From the NCBI GenBank assembly GCA_037143735.1, contig JBAWYD010000119.1:1-6801 (forward strand): 6,801 nt of DNA, in the 5' to 3' direction. Positions 1 to 5,623 of this stretch are shown here, piece after piece. The number at the start of each line of letters is the position of its first letter. Position 1 is the stretch's first letter. Origin of the DNA: JAPLJQ01 sp037143735 (GTDB lineage: Bacteria > Desulfobacterota > Syntrophia > Syntrophales > UBA2185). Below the pieces are notes generated by a model, which worked only from the letters and a program-made list of their open reading frames with translations, ran no database searches and was not told the DNA's origin. Made by a program: the position numbers and the translations under genes.

Positions 1-446
1 AAGCGCAGCCGGAACGTATCCTCCGGAGGAAGGATGTACTGGGCGCCTCGTCCCACGATGACGACATTTCCCTGTCTTCCAATGGTTCCGATGACCTTTG
101 TGAGGTGGAAGAGGTAGTCGTCGAGCCACAGATGGCGGGTTTCAAATAGAGAATCTAACCAGTTGTCCCGCCTTGTCACTTCTTTTTCATCCAGGGATTC
201 AATGACCCTGGTGCTCATGTCGGCGCTTTCCGCGATTTTCTGGATGATTTGAGCGCCGATCAAATCCATGTTCAGATCTCTGGCGAGCCTCCTGGCGATT
301 TCACTGCCGCCGCTGCCCGGCTCCCTGGAGACGGTGAGCACCGGACCGGGTTTAGCCTTTTCCTCTTTCAGTTCTCTGGTTTGGATTTGCCACTTCTTCA
401 ACTGTTCGTCGACCAGTTTTTCAATGGAACGGGTCTGGGTTTTCAT
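1..446 (-). CDS. Cytidylate kinase-like family protein, C-terminus cut by window edge
   Basis: This is the first 148 codons of a protein that runs off the left edge; it is too incomplete to show a stop. I translated it by hand from the ATG at 446. Residues 40-47 read SREPGSGG followed by EIARRLA, the degenerate P-loop typical of the 'cytidylate kinase-like' P-loop family (Pfam Cytidylate_kin2), and residues 128-139 read VVIVGRGAQYIL, a second signature of that family. Members resemble CMP kinase but lack the classical GKS/T lysine, and their substrate is mostly untested, so nucleotide monophosphate phosphorylation is only an inference. A charged helical stretch of about 35 residues precedes the P-loop, which in many relatives sits within the first 10 residues. 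The start is fixed by a perfect AAGGAGGTGC Shine-Dalgarno four bases upstream. It lies 72 bases after the ACT gene, same strand, probably the same transcript. Family call is secure; role is not. Confidence 0.85.
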   Translation of the reverse strand, partial: MKTQTRSIEKLVDEQLKKWQIQTRELKEEKAKPGPVLTVSREPGSGGSEIARRLARDLNMDLIGAQIIQKIAESADMSTRVIESLDEKEVTRRDNWLDSLFETRHLWLDDYLFHLTKVIGTIGRQGNVVIVGRGAQYILPPEDTFRLR

Positions 447-450
447 GGCT

Positions 451-460
451 GCACCTCCTT
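451..460 (-). promoter_or_regulatory. Strong ribosome binding site of the cytidylate kinase-like gene
   Basis: Read on the minus strand this is AAGGAGGTGC, an almost full anti-16S match, followed by four bases (AGCC) and the ATG at 446. It settles the start of a gene whose other end is outside the window and suggests efficient independent translation despite the 72-base gap from the upstream gene. Confidence 0.8.
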
Positions 461-518
461 ACCTATTAGGGTTAATGAATAAGGAAACGGGTCCAAAACC
501 GACTACAAAAGATTCGTA

Positions 519-950
519 TTAAAAAGCATACAGCTTCTCTCCGGGCATCACGGTGAAGCCGTTTTTCAGAAGGACATCAATCGCCTTATCCGGCGTATCG
601 AAACGGAAGATAATCACGGCATTTTCCCCGCTTTTTTCGACGAACGCATAAAGGTATTCTACGTTTATACCGTTTTGTGACAGCACTTCCAGTATGCTGT
701 GAAGACCACCGGGACGGTCCGGAACCTCCACGGCCACCACAATCGTCCTGCTTACCCGAAGCCCGTTTTCCTTGAGCGCCGCAAGCGATGTGTCGACGTC
801 GTTGACGATCAGTCGAAGAATGCCGAAATCGGTGGTATCGGCAAGCGACAGGGTTCTGATATTTACATTGGCGCTCTTCAAAATTCTTGTGACATTTTCA
901 AGAGACCCCGGCTTGTTCTCCAGAAATACGGAAATCTGATCTACTTTCAT
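519..950 (-). CDS. Tandem ACT-domain protein (PaaK-associated)
   Basis: A 143-residue soluble protein made of two ACT domains. The first begins at residue 4 with QISVFLENKPGSLE, the beta strand and P-G-x-L turn that mark ACT ligand sites; the second starts near residue 71 with VVAVEVPDRPGGLHSILE, showing the same pattern. ACT domains bind small ligands, usually amino acids, at dimer interfaces. No catalytic domain is attached, so this is a stand-alone regulatory or ligand-binding protein. Stand-alone double-ACT proteins of this length are commonly encoded next to phenylacetate-CoA ligase in anaerobes, and here the gap to the ligase gene is just 14 bases. The GGAGGT ribosome site at 957-962 lies six bases before the ATG and three past the ligase stop codon. 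I infer that it responds to an aromatic amino acid or tunes the ligase; the ligand cannot be read from sequence. Confidence 0.92.
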   Translation of the reverse strand: MKVDQISVFLENKPGSLENVTRILKSANVNIRTLSLADTTDFGILRLIVNDVDTSLAALKENGLRVSRTIVVAVEVPDRPGGLHSILEVLSQNGINVEYLYAFVEKSGENAVIIFRFDTPDKAIDVLLKNGFTVMPGEKLYAF

Positions 951-964
951 AAGATTACCTCCGG

Positions 965-2272
965 TTAAATGTTGCGCTTATCCACCACCCGGCTGGCCTT
1001 GCCTTCAAAACGCTGCAAAGACTTGGGTTCGACCAGTTTTACCTTCGCGGTGACACCTAAATAGTCCTTGATATCTTTGGCGAGGCGCCTTTCTATTTTT
1101 TGAAGGTTGCGCACTTCGTCCGAATCAGCGAAAATCTTTTCGCTGATCTCGACCTGAATCTCGAGGGTGTCCATGGAACCAACCCTGTCCACAAGAAGCT
1201 GATAGTGTGGTTCAAGCTCCGTGACTGCCACAAGAACGGCTTCGATCTGAGATGGAAATACATTCACGCCCCGGATAATCAGCATGTCGTCGCTCCTTCC
1301 GGTCACGCGGTCCATCCGGAGATGGCTTCTTCCGCATCGGCAGGGTTCCATCATCAACCTGGATATGTCACGGGTGCGATACCGGATCAGGGGGAAAGCC
1401 TCTTTGGTGATGGTCGTAAACACCAGTTCACCTTCCTCGCCGTACGGCAACAATTCGCCCGTTTCCGGTTGAATCGCTTCAACAATGAAATGATCCTCGA
1501 ACACATGCATGCCGTGACGCCCCTCCAGGCATTCCATGGCAACCCCGGGCCCCATGATTTCCGACAGGCCGTAAATATTCAGGGCCGTGATGTTGAGCTT
1601 GCTTTCTACTTCGTCCCGCAGCTGTTCGCTCCAGGGTTCGGCGCCCAGAATACCTACCCGGAGCTTTAGTGACTGCATGTCCACACCCATGGCCTCGCCC
1701 TGCTCTGCCAGATTCAGGGCGTAGGAGGGGGTGCAGCAGATCGCTGTGGGTCCGAAGTCCTGCAGGATCATGATCTGCCGTTTGGTATTTCCGCCGGACA
1801 TGGGGATGACGCTTGCCCCGAGTTTTTCAGCGCCGTAATGAGCCCCGAGACCACCGGTGAAAAGTCCGTATCCGTATGCATTATGGATGATGTCATTTTT
1901 GGTGAGACCCGCCGCCACAAAGCACCTGGCCATCAGTTCAGACCATGTGTCGATATCCCTTTTCGTATATCCCACAACGGTCGATCGTCCCGTGGTCCCG
2001 GACGAAGCATGGAGCCGGACAATGCTGCTCATCGGGACAGCAAACAAGCCGAAAGGATAATTGTCTTTCAGATCCTGCTTTGTCGTGAAGGGCAGGCGCC
2101 TGAGATCAGAGAGGGTTTTGATGTCGTCCGGCTTGACTCCGGCTTTATCAAAGGCCGTCCTGTAAAACCCCACCGTGTGGTACACCCGCTGTACGACCTG
2201 CTGCAACCGCTTCAACTGCAGCGTTTCCAGCACCTCTCTGGGCAGTGTTTCAAATTCCTCGTTATAGATCAT
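965..2272 (-). CDS. paaK: Phenylacetate--CoA ligase, PaaK family
   Basis: Full-length (435 residues, usual for the family) ANL-superfamily enzyme expected to convert phenylacetate, ATP and CoA to phenylacetyl-CoA, AMP and pyrophosphate in the cytoplasm. Landmarks in order: the Ser/Thr/Gly-rich ATP loop HASSGTTGR at 88-96; YGLSEIMGPG at 234-243 (adenine/acyl site motif); YRTRD at 298-302, with the ribose-binding aspartate D302; a CRCG pair at 311-314; the hinge GRSDDMLIIRGVNVFP at 325-340; and the C-terminal catalytic lysine K425 in RFEGKASRV. All expected catalytic residues are present. The ATG at 2272 is preceded by GGGGAGG eight bases upstream. It heads the run paaK-ACT-cytidylate-kinase-like. 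In anaerobes, paralogues of PaaK handle aryl acetates formed from aromatic amino acids via indolepyruvate or phenylpyruvate oxidoreductases; those oxidoreductase genes are not in this window. Exact aryl acid specificity is uncertain. Confidence 0.94.
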   Translation of the reverse strand: MIYNEEFETLPREVLETLQLKRLQQVVQRVYHTVGFYRTAFDKAGVKPDDIKTLSDLRRLPFTTKQDLKDNYPFGLFAVPMSSIVRLHASSGTTGRSTVVGYTKRDIDTWSELMARCFVAAGLTKNDIIHNAYGYGLFTGGLGAHYGAEKLGASVIPMSGGNTKRQIMILQDFGPTAICCTPSYALNLAEQGEAMGVDMQSLKLRVGILGAEPWSEQLRDEVESKLNITALNIYGLSEIMGPGVAMECLEGRHGMHVFEDHFIVEAIQPETGELLPYGEEGELVFTTITKEAFPLIRYRTRDISRLMMEPCRCGRSHLRMDRVTGRSDDMLIIRGVNVFPSQIEAVLVAVTELEPHYQLLVDRVGSMDTLEIQVEISEKIFADSDEVRNLQKIERRLAKDIKDYLGVTAKVKLVEPKSLQRFEGKASRVVDKRNI

Positions 2273-2450
2273 GGATCAAGCCTCCCCTTTATGGATTTGT
2301 AATGTCTGGCAAACCAAAGCACGCGCCCAGTATATCAGAAGTCCGTGAAGGGGGCAATAATCATTCTATTTTCTTCTTTGCGGAAATGAGGATGATATGA
2401 TACTAACTCCCTACTATGTTGTCTGACATGGATCACATCTGGTTTGTGGA
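2273..2450. other. Divergent intergenic region between paaK and the GGDEF gene
   Basis: These 178 bases separate two divergent genes. The half nearest paaK holds that gene's ribosome site and the extended -10 promoter described separately. On the plus strand a TATGAT at 2396-2401 could act as a -10 for the GGDEF gene, but I see no convincing -35 upstream of it, so that promoter is left uncalled. No small gene, riboswitch-like structure or strong hairpin was found. Confidence 0.6.
2329..2357 (-). promoter_or_regulatory. Predicted sigma-70 type promoter for the paaK run (extended -10)
   Basis: On the minus strand a -35 candidate TTGCCC (2357-2352, four of six consensus bases) is separated by exactly 17 bases from TATACT (2334-2329, five of six). 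The -10 is preceded by TG plus one base, giving an extended -10 element. Transcription would begin near 2322, leaving a leader of about 50 bases before the ATG at 2272. Seen directly; activity is inferred. Confidence 0.5.
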
Positions 2451-3785
2451 ATGAAGCTCACAATCGGCCGAAAGTTGTTCCTCAGTTATCTGGCGATGGC
2501 GTTATTGACGATCCTGGCGAGCGCCTACGCCGTTTTCAGTCTCCAAAACCTCAATGAATTGGCCTATACCATCATCGACCGGGATTTTTTCATTCTTGAT
2601 TCGAGCAAAAAGATGATGGATACCCTGCTTGCCCAGGAAAGCGCTGAAAAAAAATATCTTATATTGAAAGATCCGTCCATCGAAGAAATTTTCCGGATGA
2701 GAAGCCGGGAATTCAAAACGGGGATCGAGGATCTCCGAAAAAATCAAATTCCCGATTTAAAGCAGGCGCTGTCCCTCTTGTCAGTCATGCACAGCCGGCA
2801 TGAGGCGTTGTTCGATCAGACTGTCGTCATGGTTAAGGAAAACCGTGTTGAAGAGGCTCTCGTCCTTTCTGAAAGGGACAGCAGAAAAATCATCGACGAT
2901 ATGGCCGCCATTTTGCGAGGTATTCATAAAAATGCCGAAACAGACATAGACTCCCGGATGAACATGATAAGGATAAGGGGGATGAATGCTTCCAGAATGA
3001 CGATTATCCTCAGTGCAGTAAGTCTTTTTGCCGGGTTGACACTGGCTCTGATCATCACCTATAATATCTCAAGACCCATCAGAGAGCTGAAAAAAGCCAC
3101 CGGTTTGATTGCGGAGGGAAAGTTTGATTATGACCTCAAAGTGAAGCGCCATGATGAAATCGGCAGCCTGGCGGATGCTTTCGAAGTCATGACGGAACGC
3201 CTTAAGGTTCTCGAAGCTCTGAACCTTGATGCGAGTCCTCTGACGGGGCTTCCCGGTAATCTGGCGATTGAAAAAGAGATCGAAAAGCGGCTTGCAGAAA
3301 AAAAGCCCTTTTCCCTCTGCCATGTGGATCTTGATAATTTCAAGCCCTTTGCCGATAAATACGGGTATGCATGGGGCAGCGAGGTCATCAAGGAAGTGGC
3401 GAGCATTTTAACGGAGGACATGCAGATTGCAGATGGAGAAGACGACTTCGTCGGTCACATCGGGGGTGATGATTTTGTAATTATTTCAGACCCCCGGCGT
3501 GCGGAAAACTTCTGCTTTCTGCTTGTAAATGAGTTTGACAGGCATATTATGAAATTTTACAGTGAGAAAGACAGGCAGAAGGGCTTTATCCTCGGCAAAG
3601 ACAGGCAGGGGATTCAGCAGAAATTTCCGCTCATTACCGTAAGTGTCGCCATGGTGACCGATGACGGGACACGCTTTCAAAGTCCTCTGGAGATGGCAAA
3701 AAAGGCTGCTGAGTTAAAGGAATACGCTAAAACGTTACCGGGAAGCAATTATGTTAAACAGGAAGATCTGGAAAAAATATCATAA
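2451..3785 (+). CDS. Membrane HAMP-GGDEF protein with degenerate nucleotide-binding site
   Basis: A 444-residue inner-membrane sensor. TM1 is at about 9-29; a helical, charged extracytoplasmic region follows (30-180, reminiscent of four-helix-bundle sensors); TM2 is at about 182-203; a HAMP linker at 204-255 includes SRPIRELKKA; and a GGDEF-type domain spans about 260-430, opening with LTGLPGN at 264-270. The signature loop reads GGDDF (338-342) instead of GGDEF/GGEEF. The metal-site segment VDLDNFK (292-298) is present, but where active diguanylate cyclases carry the guanine-contacting Asn and Asp (N-D-x-x-G-H-x-x-G-D) this protein has Ala301 and Ser310. No RxxD inhibitory site precedes the loop. 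Cyclic di-GMP synthesis is therefore doubtful; a signalling or scaffold role is possible. The start has no strong Shine-Dalgarno, but later ATGs would cut TM1. The end overlaps the lipoprotein gene by 35 bases. Confidence 0.88.
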   Translation: MKLTIGRKLFLSYLAMALLTILASAYAVFSLQNLNELAYTIIDRDFFILDSSKKMMDTLLAQESAEKKYLILKDPSIEEIFRMRSREFKTGIEDLRKNQIPDLKQALSLLSVMHSRHEALFDQTVVMVKENRVEEALVLSERDSRKIIDDMAAILRGIHKNAETDIDSRMNMIRIRGMNASRMTIILSAVSLFAGLTLALIITYNISRPIRELKKATGLIAEGKFDYDLKVKRHDEIGSLADAFEVMTERLKVLEALNLDASPLTGLPGNLAIEKEIEKRLAEKKPFSLCHVDLDNFKPFADKYGYAWGSEVIKEVASILTEDMQIADGEDDFVGHIGGDDFVIISDPRRAENFCFLLVNEFDRHIMKFYSEKDRQKGFILGKDRQGIQQKFPLITVSVAMVTDDGTRFQSPLEMAKKAAELKEYAKTLPGSNYVKQEDLEKIS

Positions 3786-4248
3786 AAGCATTTTTTTAAT
3801 CATGTTCTTATTGTTGGGAGCCTGCGCTTTGCCCATGATCCCGCCGGGGAGCGTCTCACCGCTACCGACTTCCGATGCGGATCTGTTTCATGACGGTTTA
3901 TCTTATATGGGAAGCAATGGGCAGCCTGCCGACTATGGGAAAGCCAGGTCGGTGTTCGACACGCTGGTAAACACCTATCCAAAGAGCAGATGGAGGGGGC
4001 TTTCTGAGAGGTTGATTCGTCTCATTGATGAGTGTCAGTCCTGTCAGGGGAAAAACCTGTTGGGCAATAAAACCCAGTCAGACAAAAACAAACTCCTTCA
4101 GGAAAATGAAAGATTAAAGAAAGATATCCGTCAGTTACAGTCGGAAACAGCGCGATTGTCTCAGGAAAATGAACAACTGAAAAATGATATCCAGCTGCTG
4201 AAAAATCTTGAGATTCAACTGGATAAGCGGGAAAAGATGTTTCGTTAG
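3751..4248 (+). CDS. Predicted lipoprotein with TPR-like segment and C-terminal coiled coil
   Basis: A 165-residue secreted protein. The lysine-rich start (residues 1-12) and hydrophobic stretch (13-24) end in the lipobox LGAC, with Cys25 as the predicted lipidated residue; Ala at +2 would favour outer-membrane sorting by the E. coli rule. Residues 44-92 contain one or two helix pairs with A-x-x-x-F-D-x-L-x-x-x-Y-P-x-S, recalling TPR motifs of BamD- or YbgF-like envelope proteins. A C-x-x-C pair follows (95/98). Residues about 108-165 are a strongly charged coiled coil holding two copies of QEN-x-x-LK-x-DI (117-126 and 138-147) exactly three heptads apart. The gene begins inside the 3' end of the GGDEF gene in another frame, with a weak GGGAAG ribosome site, so translational coupling is likely. 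I do not recognise a named family; an envelope structural or signalling-accessory role is inference. Confidence 0.82.
   Translation: MLNRKIWKKYHKSIFLIMFLLLGACALPMIPPGSVSPLPTSDADLFHDGLSYMGSNGQPADYGKARSVFDTLVNTYPKSRWRGLSERLIRLIDECQSCQGKNLLGNKTQSDKNKLLQENERLKKDIRQLQSETARLSQENEQLKNDIQLLKNLEIQLDKREKMFR
4099..4191 (+). repeat. 63-base internal repeat offset within the coiled-coil coding region
   Basis: The DNA starting CAGGAAAATGAA at 4099 recurs at 4162, each copy running on to GATATCC. The protein copies are QENERLKKDI and QENEQLKNDI, 21 residues apart. This matches a three-heptad unit duplication inside the coiled coil, which keeps heptad phase. Seen directly; duplication as origin is inferred and convergence of heptads is an alternative. 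Confidence 0.5.
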
Positions 4249-4291
4249 GGGTGCAAGGCTATTTATCTCCTTATTGAGTCGTTTCCTGCAC

Positions 4292-4852
4292 TTAGTTTGT
4301 CTTCACGATGGAGAGGAGATGTCGCTCAAGTTCCTCTCTGGGCAAAACTCCGACCAGCCTGTTAACAATTTTACCGTCCTTGAAGAGCAGCATTGTCGGT
4401 ATGTTTTGAATGTGATACGTGGAGGCAGTCAGCGGATTTTCATCCACATTCAGTTTGACAATCTTAACCCCCCCCGCATATTTTGAAGCCAGTTCTTCCA
4501 GGATTGGCGCCAACAATCGGCACGGGGAACACCAGGGCGCCCAGCAGTCCATCAGGACGGCACCGGAATGGGAAAGCACTTCCCTTGAAAAGGTTCCATC
4601 GGTGATGTCCACAGGATGCCCGGTATCAGCGCTGATGACCAGAGGGATACCACATTTGCCGCAGATGGGCCGCTGATTGAGCCGGTCTTCCGGCATGCGG
4701 TTTTTTGTTCCGCAACTGAGACAACGGATAATCATATCATCAAGATGGGCATGGCACCTGCCGCACGTTGGCCGGTCGTGAAGCCGGTTTTGCGGTATAC
4801 GGTTCTTTGTACCGCAGGTGAGGCACCGGATAATCATCTGATCGTAGGCCAC
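4292..4852 (-). CDS. trxC: Thioredoxin, TrxC type, with duplicated N-terminal zinc ribbon
   Basis: A 186-residue cytoplasmic disulfide reductase, longer than E. coli TrxC (139) because it has two zinc ribbons. Ribbon 1 uses C10, C13, C30, C33; ribbon 2 uses C44, C47, C64, C67. Both read CxxCGTKNR-x-P...RP-x-CG-x-C, as in TrxC. The thioredoxin fold covers about 78-184, with active site WCSPC (107-111; CSPC in place of the usual CGPC), buried D102, an extra cysteine C103 (usual position of Phe), and the cis-proline loop NIPT with P152. TrxC proteins reduce ribonucleotide reductase and oxidised proteins, and the ribbon is redox-linked in E. coli. The start is GTG at 4852, supported by GAGG seven bases upstream; the first ATG (4837) has no such site and would trim just five residues. 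It follows the SLOG-like gene by 50 bases, same strand, probably co-transcribed. The symbol is by homology type. Confidence 0.92.
   Translation of the reverse strand: MAYDQMIIRCLTCGTKNRIPQNRLHDRPTCGRCHAHLDDMIIRCLSCGTKNRMPEDRLNQRPICGKCGIPLVISADTGHPVDITDGTFSREVLSHSGAVLMDCWAPWCSPCRLLAPILEELASKYAGGVKIVKLNVDENPLTASTYHIQNIPTMLLFKDGKIVNRLVGVLPREELERHLLSIVKTN
4634..4837 (-). repeat. Tandem duplication of a 102-base zinc-ribbon unit
   Basis: Two adjacent 34-codon units, 4837-4736 and 4735-4634, encode successive zinc ribbons. Aligned without gaps, 21 of the first 32 residues are identical, and both units open with the same bases ATGATTATCCG. The four metal cysteines are kept in both copies. Differences are spread through synonymous and non-synonymous sites, so the duplication is not brand new. 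Confidence 0.85.
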
Positions 4853-4902
4853 GTTGATCCCTCAACATTTTTTAAAATTATCTCTTATAAGGCCATGAAA
4901 AG

Positions 4903-5457
4903 TCAACATTTGAAGGATCTTTCAAAAAGATCGGCGATGGCTTTTTTCCCGTTTTCTTTGAGGAATCGGGTGCCAGTGCCGGTGAAATGCTTTTGAGTAA
5001 TGATCGAAGAATCTGATTGCTGCCAGTGGTCTTTTTCCCAGATGAACCAGCCGCTCCGCTCCTGGTCGAAAACATAGAGAGGCTTATTGCAGAACTTGGC
5101 GTACTCCGCCCCCCATCCGGTTCCGCCTTTGATCGTATCGTCCGCCATGATCTGACCAACAACAAAAACCTCCTGAGCACCGGTGACCTGCCAGCAGATA
5201 CTCTGTAGCACCTTCCGAAAGATGGGGGCAGTGGAGTAGTTGCGGTGCATGAGTTTGGACACATAGGTCATACTGACATCCTTACGTTCCAGTTCCTCAG
5301 TGGTCAATATCCTGACCCCACGGACGCGTTCCATCTGATGACCTTCGAAGCCGTAGTTGACCTCCTGGACGCCATGCCTCTCCGCCCCGCGCCCGAACTC
5401 GGCTTCCGCCCCATTGGCGCCTCCGCTATAAAGAATGCATTCTTTTGGATTCATCAT
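4903..5457 (-). CDS. SLOG-like Rossmann-fold protein of unknown function
   Basis: A 184-residue soluble protein. The N-terminus, YSGGANGAEAEFGRGAERHG (10-29), resembles the glycine-rich first loop of SLOG-superfamily nucleotide-binding proteins (the DprA / LOG / DUF2493 group), and a second glycine-rich motif GGTGWGAEYAK (111-121) resembles the GGTxGT-type phosphate loop of the same fold. A hydrophobic strand QEVFVVGQI (95-103) and PLYVFDQ (126-132) fit a Rossmann core, and FTGTGTRFLKENGKKAI (158-174) looks like a conserved C-terminal block. SLOG proteins bind nucleotides or nucleotide-derived ligands, but no reaction can be assigned here. Two ATG codons stand in tandem (5457 and 5454); AAGGAG lies four bases from the first and seven from the second, so the second may be the real start. 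An exact TTGACA box lies upstream. It precedes the thioredoxin gene by 50 bases, probably in one transcript. Confidence 0.8.
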   Translation of the reverse strand: MMNPKECILYSGGANGAEAEFGRGAERHGVQEVNYGFEGHQMERVRGVRILTTEELERKDVSMTYVSKLMHRNYSTAPIFRKVLQSICWQVTGAQEVFVVGQIMADDTIKGGTGWGAEYAKFCNKPLYVFDQERSGWFIWEKDHWQQSDSSIITQKHFTGTGTRFLKENGKKAIADLFERSFKC

Positions 5458-5461
5458 TTTT

Positions 5462-5467
5462 CTCCTT
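5462..5467 (-). promoter_or_regulatory. Ribosome binding site of the SLOG-like gene, ambiguous between two ATGs
   Basis: AAGGAG on the minus strand is followed after four bases by ATG (5457) and after seven by a second in-frame ATG (5454). Seven is nearer the usual optimum, so translation may start one residue downstream of the longest frame. Confidence 0.65.
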
Positions 5468-5483
5468 ATTTTTTCATGATAGG

Positions 5484-5510
5484 GATATAAGAAAAGTTCT
5501 GTTGTGTCAA
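5484..5510 (-). promoter_or_regulatory. Predicted sigma-70 type promoter for the SLOG-trx pair
   Basis: Minus-strand TTGACA (5510-5505) is a perfect -35 box. The best -10 is TATATC (5489-5484, four of six) after a 15-base spacer, shorter than the ideal 17. A leader of only about 20 bases would precede the ATG. The exact -35 makes this credible; the short spacer lowers certainty. Confidence 0.5.
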
Positions 5511-5589
5511 ATGAAAAGCAGTTTAGTTTCCAAGATCTTGAAAAGGGACCCTGGCAATAACAAAAACCCTTGATCTTTACGTTCGTTTC

Positions 5590-5618
5590 ATGACAACTGC
5601 TTTATTTGAAAGTACACC
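5590..5618 (+). promoter_or_regulatory. Weak candidate promoter for ygiQ
   Basis: ATGACA (5590-5595, five of six -35 bases) is followed after exactly 17 bases by TACACC (5613-5618), which matches the -10 consensus at only three positions. It is the best pair I found upstream of ygiQ, but the poor -10 makes it tentative. Confidence 0.2.
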
Positions 5619-5623
5619 TAAAA

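Noticed and set aside
249..522. Two overlapping plus-strand open frames near the left end.
   Set aside because: They lie antisense to the cytidylate-kinase-like gene, whose minus-strand reading has family motifs and a perfect ribosome site.
1100..1669. Long open frame on the plus strand opposite the ligase gene.
   Set aside because: It is antisense to a clearly functional PaaK protein with all motifs, has no recognisable domain or good ribosome site, and reads as low-quality shadow sequence.
2307..2320. Sigma-54-like element TGGC...GC upstream of the GGDEF gene.
   Set aside because: The spacing between GG and GC is nine bases instead of the required ten, and TTGC is absent at the -12 position.
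2396..2401. TATGAT as a -10 box for the GGDEF gene.
   Set aside because: No acceptable -35 box lies 15-19 bases upstream, so it is mentioned only within the intergenic entry.
4251..4291. Possible terminator hairpin between the convergent lipoprotein and thioredoxin genes (GTGCAAGG paired with CCTGCAC).
   Set aside because: The arms pair only with a bulge, the loop is about 26 bases and there is no T tract on either side, so a rho-independent terminator cannot be supported.
4878..5264. Alternative minus-strand frame within the SLOG-like gene.
   Set aside because: It is out of frame with the conserved glycine-rich motifs and is a serine/arginine-rich shadow.
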